Shown: positions 7,864-15,611, numbered from the stretch's first letter. The stretch is 54,235 nt of DNA from an uncultured Lutibacter sp. (GCF_947495725.1 NZ_CANLZZ010000010.1:1-54235); one strand, 5' to 3'. The notes: generated from the letters alone by a model not told the origin. Numbers and translations are program-made.

Positions 7864-8805
7864 TTATCTTATTCCTACCGGATTAATTTGAACTTGAGTT
7901 GACCCTTCGTAAAGTGGGTGACCAAGTATAAAAAGAAACTCAAAAGCCTTATCTGCTACCAGCTCATCAACAAGTATATTCTCTAAAACTTGCACACCAA
8001 ATTCTGTAGCCATCATTTGATTTACAGGAAAAGAAAGATTAGCGTTTTCGTGTGGAACAGCTTCAAAAGACCAATTATCTGCTCCAACTGCAACAACACC
8101 TTTTTCTCCAAGATAACGAGCAGCTTCTGTACCTATACCGGCACCCCCTGCAAGATAACGTTCATTATCTACTCCCATAAGTTTTGTCCATCCTGTGTAG
8201 AATAATACAACATCTCCTTTACGAATTTCTGTACCTTGTTTTTTAGCCACATTTTCAATGTCTTTCACCGAGAATACTGTACCTTCCTTAACAATATCTT
8301 GTTTGTAATAAGAGCGCATATCTAATACCACACCACGTGCTACAATAGGCGGTAGCTTTTCCAATCCTAATTTTTTCACTCCTCTTACAGTAAGAAAATC
8401 TTCTACTTTATGTCCGTTATAATGTACATTATCTCGACCATAATGAGAAAGCCCATTTATTTGAGAACCTACACCCGTCCAACCTATTAATTGGTCATCT
8501 ACATATGTAAATTTGTTAGAACCTTCTGTTTTAGTTTCAGGTTGTAGTGTTTCAATATGAAAATATCTATGACGAAATGCGGGTGTTTTCTCATTAACCA
8601 CCATTCCCAAACGATATACTTTACCATTTTTAACAAGTTTCATTGCATTTAATACAGACTCTTGTGTTATTAGGTTTAATGCTCCTATTTCATCATCTGG
8701 TCCATAAGGGGACATTGGCACTTCTTGTGCGTTAACATTTATGAAGCCCATAGTTAAAGCTATGGCAACAATACTAATTCTTAATTTTTGTTTTAAACTT
8801 TTCAT
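7864..8805 (-). CDS. secreted cyclase-family (kynurenine formamidase-like) protein
   Basis: 313 residues with a signal peptide at about 1-26 (FINVNAQ). The body matches the metal-dependent cyclase family PF04199: GPDDEIGALNLIT at the start, GVGSQINGLSHYG near 111-123 in place of the family's HxGTHxDxxxH metal motif, GVVLDM, the KGDVVLFYTGW segment, and a C-terminal FLFILGHPLYEGSTQVQINPVG. The metal motif keeps His121 but differs from the formamidase consensus, so the reaction is probably hydrolysis of an amide or ester but not necessarily formylkynurenine. It has its own upstream region carrying the same promoter-operator arrangement as the MdaB-like gene (see 8920-8955), pointing to control by the LysR regulator in the same cassette. 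Confidence 0.8.
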   Translation of the reverse strand: MKSLKQKLRISIVAIALTMGFINVNAQEVPMSPYGPDDEIGALNLITQESVLNAMKLVKNGKVYRLGMVVNEKTPAFRHRYFHIETLQPETKTEGSNKFTYVDDQLIGWTGVGSQINGLSHYGRDNVHYNGHKVEDFLTVRGVKKLGLEKLPPIVARGVVLDMRSYYKQDIVKEGTVFSVKDIENVAKKQGTEIRKGDVVLFYTGWTKLMGVDNERYLAGGAGIGTEAARYLGEKGVVAVGADNWSFEAVPHENANLSFPVNQMMATEFGVQVLENILVDELVADKAFEFLFILGHPLYEGSTQVQINPVGIR

Positions 8806-8919
8806 CTTTAAAATTTTATAATTATTAATACTTTAATTTAGAATCTATTAAAAGCTAAAAAAATGGTCTGCTGCAACATAATATATTTAACCATTTATAG
8901 TTTTATTGATTTCTTGGCA

Positions 8920-8955
8920 CAAAATTATATCTATAAATTGTATTATAAAAATAAT
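8920..8955 (-). promoter_or_regulatory. putative LysR-controlled promoter of the cyclase-family gene
   Basis: On the plus strand, CAAAATTA (8920-8927; minus-strand -7 element TAATTTTG) is followed after exactly 10 bp by TTGTATTATAAAAATAAT (8938-8955), which contains the dyad ATTAT-AAAA-ATAAT. The same arrangement with the same spacing and 17 of 18 matching operator bases occurs at 10300-10335. No -33 TTG is present, as expected for an activator-dependent promoter. Confidence 0.6.
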
Positions 8956-9043
8956 GCATTTTATAGATGTCTATTAATTATTTAATAGATAAAAATGCTT
9001 TAGCATACGAGATTTTTCAATCAAATTTCAAAATTTGAACTAC

Positions 9044-9073
9044 AAAAAAAAGCACATACATTTTGTACGTGCT
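9044..9073 (-). terminator. terminator after the TMEM175-like gene
   Basis: AGCACaTACA / TGTAcGTGCT hairpin (9051-9073) with a T run on the minus strand (9044-9050). Confidence 0.75.
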
Positions 9074-9100
9074 CTTTAGATTTAGTTTTGTTTTTATCTA

Positions 9101-9679
9101 TTAAATATTACTTACCACATTTTCTACTTTTTTACTAGGAATAAACCATATAAACAGTATAATTACATATATTAATAATGCAATTAACGGAAAGAAAAAG
9201 CTAACTCCAATACCTAAAATATATAACAGTAAGGTTATGTAATTCTTAAATTTGTTGTAAAGAATTTCACTTATACAATCATCATTTTTATGATGTGCAA
9301 TAATTGCTTTTTCTAATATAAAATAGGCAATGGTTTTCATAAGTAAAATAAAACCGTAAAACACCATCGGAATATCTTTGCTATAATCTTCGCCCACCCA
9401 AGCTGTTGCAAAAGGTACTATCGACAACCAAAATAATTGATGATGGTTTGCCCACAATATTTTGCTGTTAATACTTTTTGAAATTTGCAACAGATGATGA
9501 TGATTATTCCAATGCACTACAATTAGAATAAAGCTAATGGTGTAAATACCAAATATTGGCATTAAATCTATTAAAGACTGAAAATCTGCATTTTCAGGTA
9601 CTTTAAACTCTAATACCATAATGGTTATTATTATAGCAAGAACACCGTCCGTTAATGCTTCTAATCTATTTTTATTCAT
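9101..9679 (-). CDS. TMEM175-family (DUF1211) membrane protein, putative potassium channel
   Basis: 192 residues, about six hydrophobic segments. The N-terminal RLEALTDGVLAIIITIMVLEFKVP (residues 5 onward) is the hallmark of the bacterial TMEM175/DUF1211 family, whose members are tetrameric potassium channels. It overlaps the end of the upstream MdaB-like gene by 8 bp (9672-9679), so the two are cotranscribed from the promoter at 10300. Why a channel accompanies a quinone reductase is not evident; coupling to electrophile stress is one possibility. Confidence 0.8.
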   Translation of the reverse strand: MNKNRLEALTDGVLAIIITIMVLEFKVPENADFQSLIDLMPIFGIYTISFILIVVHWNNHHHLLQISKSINSKILWANHHQLFWLSIVPFATAWVGEDYSKDIPMVFYGFILLMKTIAYFILEKAIIAHHKNDDCISEILYNKFKNYITLLLYILGIGVSFFFPLIALLIYVIILFIWFIPSKKVENVVSNI

Positions 9680-10277
9680 AGTTCAAAGCAATTATGTTTT
9701 TATTTAAAAAAGCACTGTAATTATTCAATTCAATGGGAACATCTGCATTTTTTTCCATATCGTGAAAATGATGTGTTGCCAATAATTCCATTCCTGTAAA
9801 AGCATTCATTCTGTGAAACCCAAACATAACACCTTCATCTACACTTTTTTGATTAAAAAATTCATTTTCTAAAGTAAATGCGGTTTTAGGTGCATTCCAA
9901 CTTGTAGTAAGTATATATTTTTTTCCGTGCATTAAACCACCAGTTCCGTAATTGATGTTTGGATTTTTTCTACTTCTTCCATCATTTGCATAAATTCCGT
10001 TTTGATGACCTTCCGTAAAAACTTCATCTATGTATTTTTTAAATCCAAAAGGAATTTGAAACCACCAAATTGGAGTGTGATAAATCACTAGATCTGCCCA
10101 CTTAAATTTTTCTACTTCTTCTTGTGGGTTATAGTCTTCTCCTACTTGGGTCGATTTCACTTCATAACTCTCTAATGACTCAAAAAATGAAATCGTAGTA
10201 TTGAAAAGTGTTTCGTTAAATCTTCCACCAGAATGTGCAAATGGATGACTTCCATTAATTATAAATATATTTTTCAT
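9672..10277 (-). CDS. mdaB: MdaB-like NAD(P)H:quinone oxidoreductase (flavodoxin-like fold)
   Basis: 201 residues, about the size of MdaB. Features: NGSHPFAHSGGRFN near residue 8 (flavin phosphate region), WADLVIYHTPIWWFQIPFGFKKYIDEVFT (the family signature), YGTGGLMHGKKYILTTSWNAP, and MNAFTGMELLATHHFHD. MdaB enzymes reduce quinones by two electrons with NADPH and FAD in the cytosol, avoiding semiquinone radicals. Divergent from the LysR gene with 99 bp between them and followed by the TMEM175-like gene with an overlap. The expected signal is induction by quinones or electrophiles through the LysR protein. A Kef-type ancillary oxidoreductase is the nearest alternative. Confidence 0.85.
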   Translation of the reverse strand: MKNIFIINGSHPFAHSGGRFNETLFNTTISFFESLESYEVKSTQVGEDYNPQEEVEKFKWADLVIYHTPIWWFQIPFGFKKYIDEVFTEGHQNGIYANDGRSRKNPNINYGTGGLMHGKKYILTTSWNAPKTAFTLENEFFNQKSVDEGVMFGFHRMNAFTGMELLATHHFHDMEKNADVPIELNNYSAFLNKNIIALNYE

Positions 10278-10299
10278 TTGTCTATTATTTAATATTTGA

Positions 10300-10335
10300 C
10301 AAAATTAAAGCACTTAGTTGTATTGTAAAAATAAT
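10300..10335 (-). promoter_or_regulatory. putative LysR-controlled promoter of the mdaB-like operon
   Basis: CAAAATTA (10300-10307, minus-strand TAATTTTG) then 10 bp, then TTGTATTGTAAAAATAAT (10318-10335). This repeats the layout at 8920-8955. It also overlaps the -33 region of the divergent lysR promoter, which would give autorepression, the classic LysR arrangement. Confidence 0.6.
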
Positions 10336-10351
10336 ATAATTCATACCTTTG
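10323..10351 (+). promoter_or_regulatory. promoter of the LysR-family gene
   Basis: TTG (10323-10325), 18 bp, TACCTTTG (10344-10351), a good fit to the Bacteroidota consensus; the ATG follows at 10377. Confidence 0.65.
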
Positions 10352-10376
10352 CATTAAAATATTAATAGAGTAGATT

Positions 10377-11309
10377 ATGGTCAGTTTAGAATGGTATCGA
10401 ACGTTTAAAGAAATTTACGAAAACGGAACATTGACAAAGGCTTCCGTAGCTTTGTATTCATCACAACCAGGTGTAAGCGTACATTTGAATGCTTTAGAAG
10501 CCTATGTTGGTAAAAAATTATTTGAGCGAACCTCTAGAAAAATGATTCCGACCGAAGAAGGAAAAGCACTATACAATTTTATTTTAAGCAGCATTAAACA
10601 ACTTGAAAAAGCGGAGCAACATTTTAAAAAAACATCAAAAGATATGGTTCCTTCAATAAGTATTGGAATGTGTACCGAAACATTTCAAACTATTTTAGAA
10701 CCAGAAATTTCCAATCTTAATTTTAATCTTGTAGCTAGATTTGGAACTAATCAAGATTTAATAAAAGATTTAAATAATGGTATTCTCGACCTTATCATTA
10801 CACCAAAAGTTGATAACAGCACAAATTCTCTTGTTGAATATGAAGCTTTCACAGAAGAAAATATTGTTTTAATTGCAGGTAATCAAAGTGATTTGGAAGA
10901 AATAAATAAACTGATAAAAAACAAGGATTTTTCGTTATTAGAAAAAACACTAAAAAATAAAACTTGGTACAGTGCCTCTAACGAAATGGAACATTTTAAT
11001 AGGTTTTGGTATGAAAATTTCAATAAAAGACCCGATTTTAAACCTAATTACATACTTCCTAATATTGGTTCAATTATAAGATGTGTTGAAAACAATAAAG
11101 GATTTGCTATTGTTCCAGATTTTTTGGTATCTAATTCAATCGAATTAAATAAAATAAATTTAGTTTGGAAAGGTAAAAAAGATGTTTCTAATACCTTATA
11201 CTTCGCAACTAGAAGCGACCTTCTATTTAAGAAAGAAATTGACATTATAAAGGAGGTTTTTCAAAGAAAGATGAATATAAAAACGTTGCACAACAAAGAA
11301 CTGAGCTGA
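10377..11309 (+). CDS. LysR-family transcriptional regulator
   Basis: 310 residues. Residues 1-60 form the LysR winged helix (EWYRTFKEIYENGTLTKASVALYSSQPGVSVHLNALE, then LFERTSRKMIPTEEG), followed by the usual linker helix and a two-lobed effector domain (SISIGMCTETF, LDLIITPKVD, VENNKGFAIVPDFLVSNSIEL). It is divergent from the mdaB-like operon and likely controls it and the cyclase-family gene through shared operators. Its last residues are encoded by the opening bases of repeat R4 (GTTGCACAAC at 11285-11294 and beyond), so the repeat supplies the end of this reading frame; in R3 the equivalent bases are non-coding. Confidence 0.9.
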   Translation: MVSLEWYRTFKEIYENGTLTKASVALYSSQPGVSVHLNALEAYVGKKLFERTSRKMIPTEEGKALYNFILSSIKQLEKAEQHFKKTSKDMVPSISIGMCTETFQTILEPEISNLNFNLVARFGTNQDLIKDLNNGILDLIITPKVDNSTNSLVEYEAFTEENIVLIAGNQSDLEEINKLIKNKDFSLLEKTLKNKTWYSASNEMEHFNRFWYENFNKRPDFKPNYILPNIGSIIRCVENNKGFAIVPDFLVSNSIELNKINLVWKGKKDVSNTLYFATRSDLLFKKEIDIIKEVFQRKMNIKTLHNKELS

Positions 11310-11562
11310 AAAACAAATAAATTCTTCATTATTATTTGACATTATTATCCCAAGCCAATTTAAGTTTTTATTATTTTCATAGACTCTTTTAATGGTAATT
11401 ATTATTAATTAAATTTAATGAATTGCTAACTTAAGACGTATATAATTTATTGCTTGTTCTCACCTACTTACGAAAATCCTTGCGGATTTTCTATTCGGTT
11501 TTTAATTGCTAAATTACGTGCTTATACAAGCAACTAAATCTTGTACAAACACGTTGTGGGCA
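11285..11562 (+). repeat. attC-like element R4 (long form)
   Basis: Left motif GTTGCACAAC (11285-11294), long extension as in R3, hairpin GAAAATCC (11472-11479) / GGATTTTC (11484-11491), right core GTTGTGGGCA (11553-11562). Almost the same as R3 over 265 bp. The left motif is the exact reverse complement of the core that opens the unit at 7141. It fills most of the gap between the LysR gene and the methyltransferase gene. Confidence 0.8.
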
Positions 11563-11618
11563 ATTAAAACAAAGTGAACGCATAAAACTTAAGAACAATC
11601 AAAACAAATAACCGAAGT

Positions 11619-12233
11619 ATGAATGAATTTTGGGAGTCTGCTTTTAGGAATAACGATAAGATGTGGGGAGAAAGTCCGACTGACAATTCAAAGAATGTCC
11701 TTAAGTTGTTTCAGAGAAATAAAATTAAAAGCGTCTTGATTCCAGGTTTCGGTTATGGAAGAAATGCAAAGGTGTTTTATGATAACGGATTTAATGTTAC
11801 AGGAATTGAAATATCAAAAACCGCGATTGAAAGAGCTGGAAAATATTTTGGGAATGATGTAACGATACATTACGGTTCTGTTACTGATATGCCATTTGAC
11901 AAGGCTCGTTTCGAATCTATCTACTGTTATTCTCTAATTCATCTTTTGGACAAAATCGACAGATGGAAATTAATCGAGAATTGCTATTCACAATTAATGC
12001 CAAATGGCTTAATGGTTTTTGTGGCATTATCTATAAACGATAAGCGATTTGGAATAGGAGACGAAATAGAAAAAAACACTTTCAATTCTCCGCACGGATT
12101 AAACCTTTATTTTTATGACGAAACGGCTGTAAAAAAAGAATTTGGAAACTATAACATAATAGAAGCAAAAGAAATTAATGAAACTGAAGAAAATCCGAAT
12201 GAAAGACATTGGATGATAGTATGTAGAAAATAA
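11619..12233 (+). CDS. class I SAM-dependent methyltransferase (cassette 5)
   Basis: 204 residues with motif I IPGFGYGRNA (41-50), an acidic residue after strand 2 (GIEIS, Glu64), GSVTDMPF, and SIYCYSLIHLLD as motif IV. The opening FWESAFRNNDKMWGESP is typical of small TehB- or thiopurine-type methyltransferases, which detoxify small acceptors in the cytosol; the actual substrate cannot be inferred. The stop codon is followed after one base by TGCCCACAAC, the exact complement of the core GTTGTGGGCA that opens the unit 66 bp before the ATG, so this is a one-gene unit. Confidence 0.85.
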   Translation: MNEFWESAFRNNDKMWGESPTDNSKNVLKLFQRNKIKSVLIPGFGYGRNAKVFYDNGFNVTGIEISKTAIERAGKYFGNDVTIHYGSVTDMPFDKARFESIYCYSLIHLLDKIDRWKLIENCYSQLMPNGLMVFVALSINDKRFGIGDEIEKNTFNSPHGLNLYFYDETAVKKEFGNYNIIEAKEINETEENPNERHWMIVCRK

Positions 12234-12234
12234 C

Positions 12235-12374
12235 TGCCCACAACAACATATAGAATTTATTGCTAGTTCAAGCTTACTTACGAAAATCCTCACGGATTTT
12301 CTATTCGGTTTTTATTTGCTAAATTAGGTGCTTAAACACGCCACTAATCATACACAATCACGTTACCTGTCAGC
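12235..12374 (+). repeat. attC-like element R5
   Basis: Left motif TGCCCACAAC (12235-12244), hairpin GAAAATCC (12282-12289) / GGATTTTC (12294-12301) with loop TCAC, right core GTTACCTGTCAGC (12362-12374). The core differs from the GTTG type of the other sites and finds no complement at the end of the next unit. Confidence 0.75.
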
Positions 12375-12489
12375 AAAAAAAACACTCAACCCAGGCAACC
12401 ATTTCAGAAAAATTAGCGTCTATTTATATGAATGGATAAAGAAAAACTTATTCCTAAACTAAAAATATTAATAAATACCAAATCAATTT

Positions 12490-13695
12490 ATGAAACACAC
12501 CAAACTATTATTCTCACTTATTGTACTTACTTTATTAACCAGTTGTGCATCGTCAAAAATAATTAAAACCCTTAAACAAGGAAATATCGTTCAGGAAGAC
12601 TTTAAAACTACTATACCATTTGAATACCGTAAAGGACTTATTATCCTTAAAGTAACTATTGAAAATGAAACATATGACTTTATTTTAGACACTGGAGCTT
12701 CTAACGTACTTTCTAAAGAATTGGCAGAAAAGCTTAACGTTAAGTCTTTAGGAAGTGAAAATGTAACTGATATTCATAAAACTAGCCAACTACTTAACTA
12801 TACAAAAATAGGCAATATTGAAATCGGAGGTATTAATTTTCAGAATACTATTGCAGCTATATCAGATTTTAATAGTGGTGAACTTGCCTGTTTAAATGCC
12901 GATGGTTTTATTGGTTCTAATTTAATGCGATTTGCTGTATGGGACTTCGATTTTAAAAATCAATTAATTACGATTACAGATAATGAACAGAAACTAAATA
13001 TTCCTTCAGATGCTATTGAGTCAAAAATGTTTATTGGCACAGCATCTAGTGTACCATCTATAATTAGTTATATAAATGGAGATAAAGCATTAAATAATTT
13101 GATTGATTTAGGTAATAATTCTACGCCACATTTATCGTATTTAAATTTTGTAAAACAAAAAGAATCTAATAAAATAACGAAGTATATAGCAGGTTCAGGA
13201 TATTCTGGAATAGGAATGTATGGAAAAGGCGAGAAGAAAAATGAGTATTCTGCAAAAATTGATGAAATAAAAATAGGGGACCATATTATAAAAAACAAGA
13301 TAATGAGAGTGAAAAATGGTAAAACAAATCTTGGCCTTTTATTTTTTAAAAATTATAGATTGATTTTGAATTGGAAAGCAAAAAATATCAAAATGGTTCA
13401 AGAAAGTACTTCTAATAATACAGAATTAAACCATTTTGGTTTCAATCCTAATTTTAATAAAAATAAGGTATTTGTAGATTTTATATATAATGATACAGCC
13501 GCATCAAAACTATTACAAATTGGAGACCAAATATTACAGATAAACAATATCGATTACTCAAAAATCACTAATGAAAATAAGTGTGATTACTTTAACGATG
13601 GTATTATATCAAAAGGAACTGCTGAAATAACAATTAAAATATTACGAAATGAAGAAGAATTAGAATTTCAGCTAAAAAAAGTTAGGCTTCTTTAA
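12490..13695 (+). CDS. retropepsin-like aspartyl protease lipoprotein with PDZ domain (cassette 6)
   Basis: 401 residues. Lipoprotein signal with lipobox LTSC (Cys19). An aspartic protease domain of the bacterial single-chain type contains FILDTGASNVLS (catalytic Asp67); a second half has LIDLGNN in the matching position, with Gly-Asn replacing the usual Thr-Gly, so the second catalytic site may be altered. C-terminal PDZ domain (about 310-390) includes LLQIGDQILQINNIDYSKI. Likely anchored in the outer membrane or periplasm and acting on proteins. Preceded by a long 128-bp leader after core R5, and followed by R6, whose end motif does not complement that core. Confidence 0.8.
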   Translation: MKHTKLLFSLIVLTLLTSCASSKIIKTLKQGNIVQEDFKTTIPFEYRKGLIILKVTIENETYDFILDTGASNVLSKELAEKLNVKSLGSENVTDIHKTSQLLNYTKIGNIEIGGINFQNTIAAISDFNSGELACLNADGFIGSNLMRFAVWDFDFKNQLITITDNEQKLNIPSDAIESKMFIGTASSVPSIISYINGDKALNNLIDLGNNSTPHLSYLNFVKQKESNKITKYIAGSGYSGIGMYGKGEKKNEYSAKIDEIKIGDHIIKNKIMRVKNGKTNLGLLFFKNYRLILNWKAKNIKMVQESTSNNTELNHFGFNPNFNKNKVFVDFIYNDTAASKLLQIGDQILQINNIDYSKITNENKCDYFNDGIISKGTAEITIKILRNEEELEFQLKKVRLL

Positions 13696-13707
13696 AACAG
13701 AGATAAT

Positions 13708-13854
13708 GCCGAACAACTAACAAAGTATATAATCCATTGCTAGTTCTAGCCTACTTACGAACATTCCTGCGGAATATTCTATCTGTAATTTATTTGCTAA
13801 ATTAGGTACTTAAAACACGCAACAAAACAACCAAAAAAACCGTTGTGTGTAATT
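13708..13854 (+). repeat. attC-like element R6
   Basis: Left motif GCCGAACAAC (13708-13717), hairpin GAACATTCC (13759-13767) / GGAATATTC (13771-13779) with loop TGC and one mismatch, right core GTTGTGTGTAATT (13842-13854). Confidence 0.75.
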
Positions 13855-13868
13855 AAAAAAAACCGATA

Positions 13869-14849
13869 ATGAAAACAACTTTTAAGGTGTTATTTTTGCT
13901 CTTTCTGATAGTTTTTAGTACGAAATCTTTTTCACAGAAAATGGTTGAATATTACGAACCCGCAAAAAATGATAGCCTAAGAGTTGGAATAGAAGATAAT
14001 GACTTTTTGCCTTTTATTCAAAAGGGTTATACGCTAATGCTTCCTAAAAATAAGGAAATAAAAGGTGTGCTCATTTTCTTAGAAGATTCCAAGTATGACA
14101 AAAAGAATAGGAGCTCAAAGCAAATGTATACTCAAGCATCGGAAAAAGACTTTGCGGTATTGTCGGTTTCAACCGAAATCCCTCTTGACTTTTATTTTTC
14201 TAAATCGTCTATGATTTCTACGCATAAGCTAATTAGAGAAGTATTTGACACCTATAATTTACCGAATAACAACATTTTCTTTTTAGGAGCAAGTTTAGTT
14301 GGACATAGAGCGATGCGTTATATTAAATTTATGACTGAGAGTGACTCCAAATTTCAACTTAAAATTAAAGGTATTGTCCCTTGCAATTTCACGATGGATT
14401 TTATAAGAAAATGGTATCAACATAAACGTGATATAAGAATTAACCTAATTGACCTTTGGGAACCAAAATTTATAAATTATCTATTGGAAACCAACTTGGG
14501 AGGAACACCACAAACTAATCCCGAAAATTATCACAACTTCTCATCGTATTGTTACTTTGATGAAAAGAATGAAAATATTAAAATTTACAAGAATTATGCA
14601 GTTCGAGCGTATATAGAACCAGCAATAAAATATAAACTAACAAAACAATTAAGAACATTATACCAGAATAATTCGACAGATATAGTTGGGTTTTTAGCTG
14701 AATTGAGAATAGCAGGAAATGAAAACACCGAATTGATTGTAATACAACCTGAGGACAATCCATTACAAGAAAGGAATACTCAATCAACTTGGGACTCGAT
14801 AAATAAAGATGAACTTATGGATTGGATTCAAAAACAGACAGAAAAATAA
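13869..14849 (+). CDS. secreted alpha/beta-hydrolase-like protein (cassette 7)
   Basis: 326 residues with a signal peptide at about 1-23 (STKSFSQ). A strand GVLIFLED is followed at 139-145 by LGASLVG, a GxSxxG nucleophile elbow with Ser142 and a following HRAMR helix, as in alpha/beta hydrolases. The catalytic acid and histidine are not obvious, and no close family is recognised. It is the only gene between R6 and R7; the ATG is 27 bp after core GTTGTGTG and the stop nearly abuts the R7 left motif. Substrate unknown. Confidence 0.6.
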   Translation: MKTTFKVLFLLFLIVFSTKSFSQKMVEYYEPAKNDSLRVGIEDNDFLPFIQKGYTLMLPKNKEIKGVLIFLEDSKYDKKNRSSKQMYTQASEKDFAVLSVSTEIPLDFYFSKSSMISTHKLIREVFDTYNLPNNNIFFLGASLVGHRAMRYIKFMTESDSKFQLKIKGIVPCNFTMDFIRKWYQHKRDIRINLIDLWEPKFINYLLETNLGGTPQTNPENYHNFSSYCYFDEKNENIKIYKNYAVRAYIEPAIKYKLTKQLRTLYQNNSTDIVGFLAELRIAGNENTELIVIQPEDNPLQERNTQSTWDSINKDELMDWIQKQTEK

Positions 14850-14990
14850 CTACGCTCAACAACTCCTAAATTTTATGCTATCTTTATTAAAAAATTGATT
14901 AAAACATAATACAACATACGATTTACTACAACCGAAAAAATCTCCGATTTTCTAGTCGTAAAAATATTATAAAAACTTGTTGTGGTTAAT
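14850..14990 (+). repeat. attC-like element R7 (diverged)
   Basis: Left ACGCTCAACAAC (14853-14864), weak hairpin around GAAAAAATC / GATTTTC (14933-14952), right core GTTGTGGTTAAT (14979-14990). Sequence of the arms is largely replaced relative to R1-R6, but length and end motifs are kept. Confidence 0.55.
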
Positions 14991-15602
14991 ATAGAAAACT
15001 CAAACTATGAAAAAACTTTCCTACTTCTATTCATTATTATAGTTTCTTCTTGTAACCATAATGAAGAAAAACTAGCTGCAGAAAAAGAAATTCTAAAAAA
15101 AGAAAATGATTCATTGACTGAATTAATTTCTAAAACAGAAAACAATGTTGGAATGAATTTCTCAAAGTTATTGGAACAAGAAACCCAAACTGACTCTGAC
15201 TCAACTCTGATTCCTGAATACAAAAATCTTTTAGGAGAAAATGAGATTTTCGATATTTACATTTGGGATAGAATCCAAACGATTTCGAATTTGAACAGTT
15301 ACAACCAAATAGTTTCTGAATTTAGCGGAACATATCGTTTAAAACCCATTCATAATGATAAATACGCAGATGTAAATTTGATAAAAATAAAAAACGACAG
15401 TTGTTTTTTATTTAAAAACAAAGAATTAATTGTATCGGAAAAATTAAAAATCCGAAATTCATCGAATAAGTATATCAAAGGCAAAATTCATATTAAAAGA
15501 TATAGAATGTCATTACATTCATCTGGATTTGGAGTTGGAATTTTCTTTAACGATAATCTATGTATGGACTGTGAAAGATTAGATTTTTATAAAACAAAAT
15601 GA
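14982..15602 (+). CDS. lipoprotein of unknown function, start disturbed by an A-tract shift (cassette 8)
   Basis: The open frame runs from a GTG at 14982 inside the repeat core, but the natural start is probably ATG 15007: with seven instead of six A after it the protein would begin MKKTFLLLFIIIVSSC, a classic lipoprotein signal with lipobox VSSC. As it stands ATG 15007 reads out of frame and stops after about 11 codons. The rest is a short coiled coil (KLAAEKEILKKENDSLTELIS) and a beta-rich domain with no recognised family. It may be silenced, phase-variable, or a sequence error in a homopolymer. Exact start uncertain. Confidence 0.55.
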   Translation: MVNIENSNYEKTFLLLFIIIVSSCNHNEEKLAAEKEILKKENDSLTELISKTENNVGMNFSKLLEQETQTDSDSTLIPEYKNLLGENEIFDIYIWDRIQTISNLNSYNQIVSEFSGTYRLKPIHNDKYADVNLIKIKNDSCFLFKNKELIVSEKLKIRNSSNKYIKGKIHIKRYRMSLHSSGFGVGIFFNDNLCMDCERLDFYKTK

Positions 15603-15611
15603 AAAAATAAA

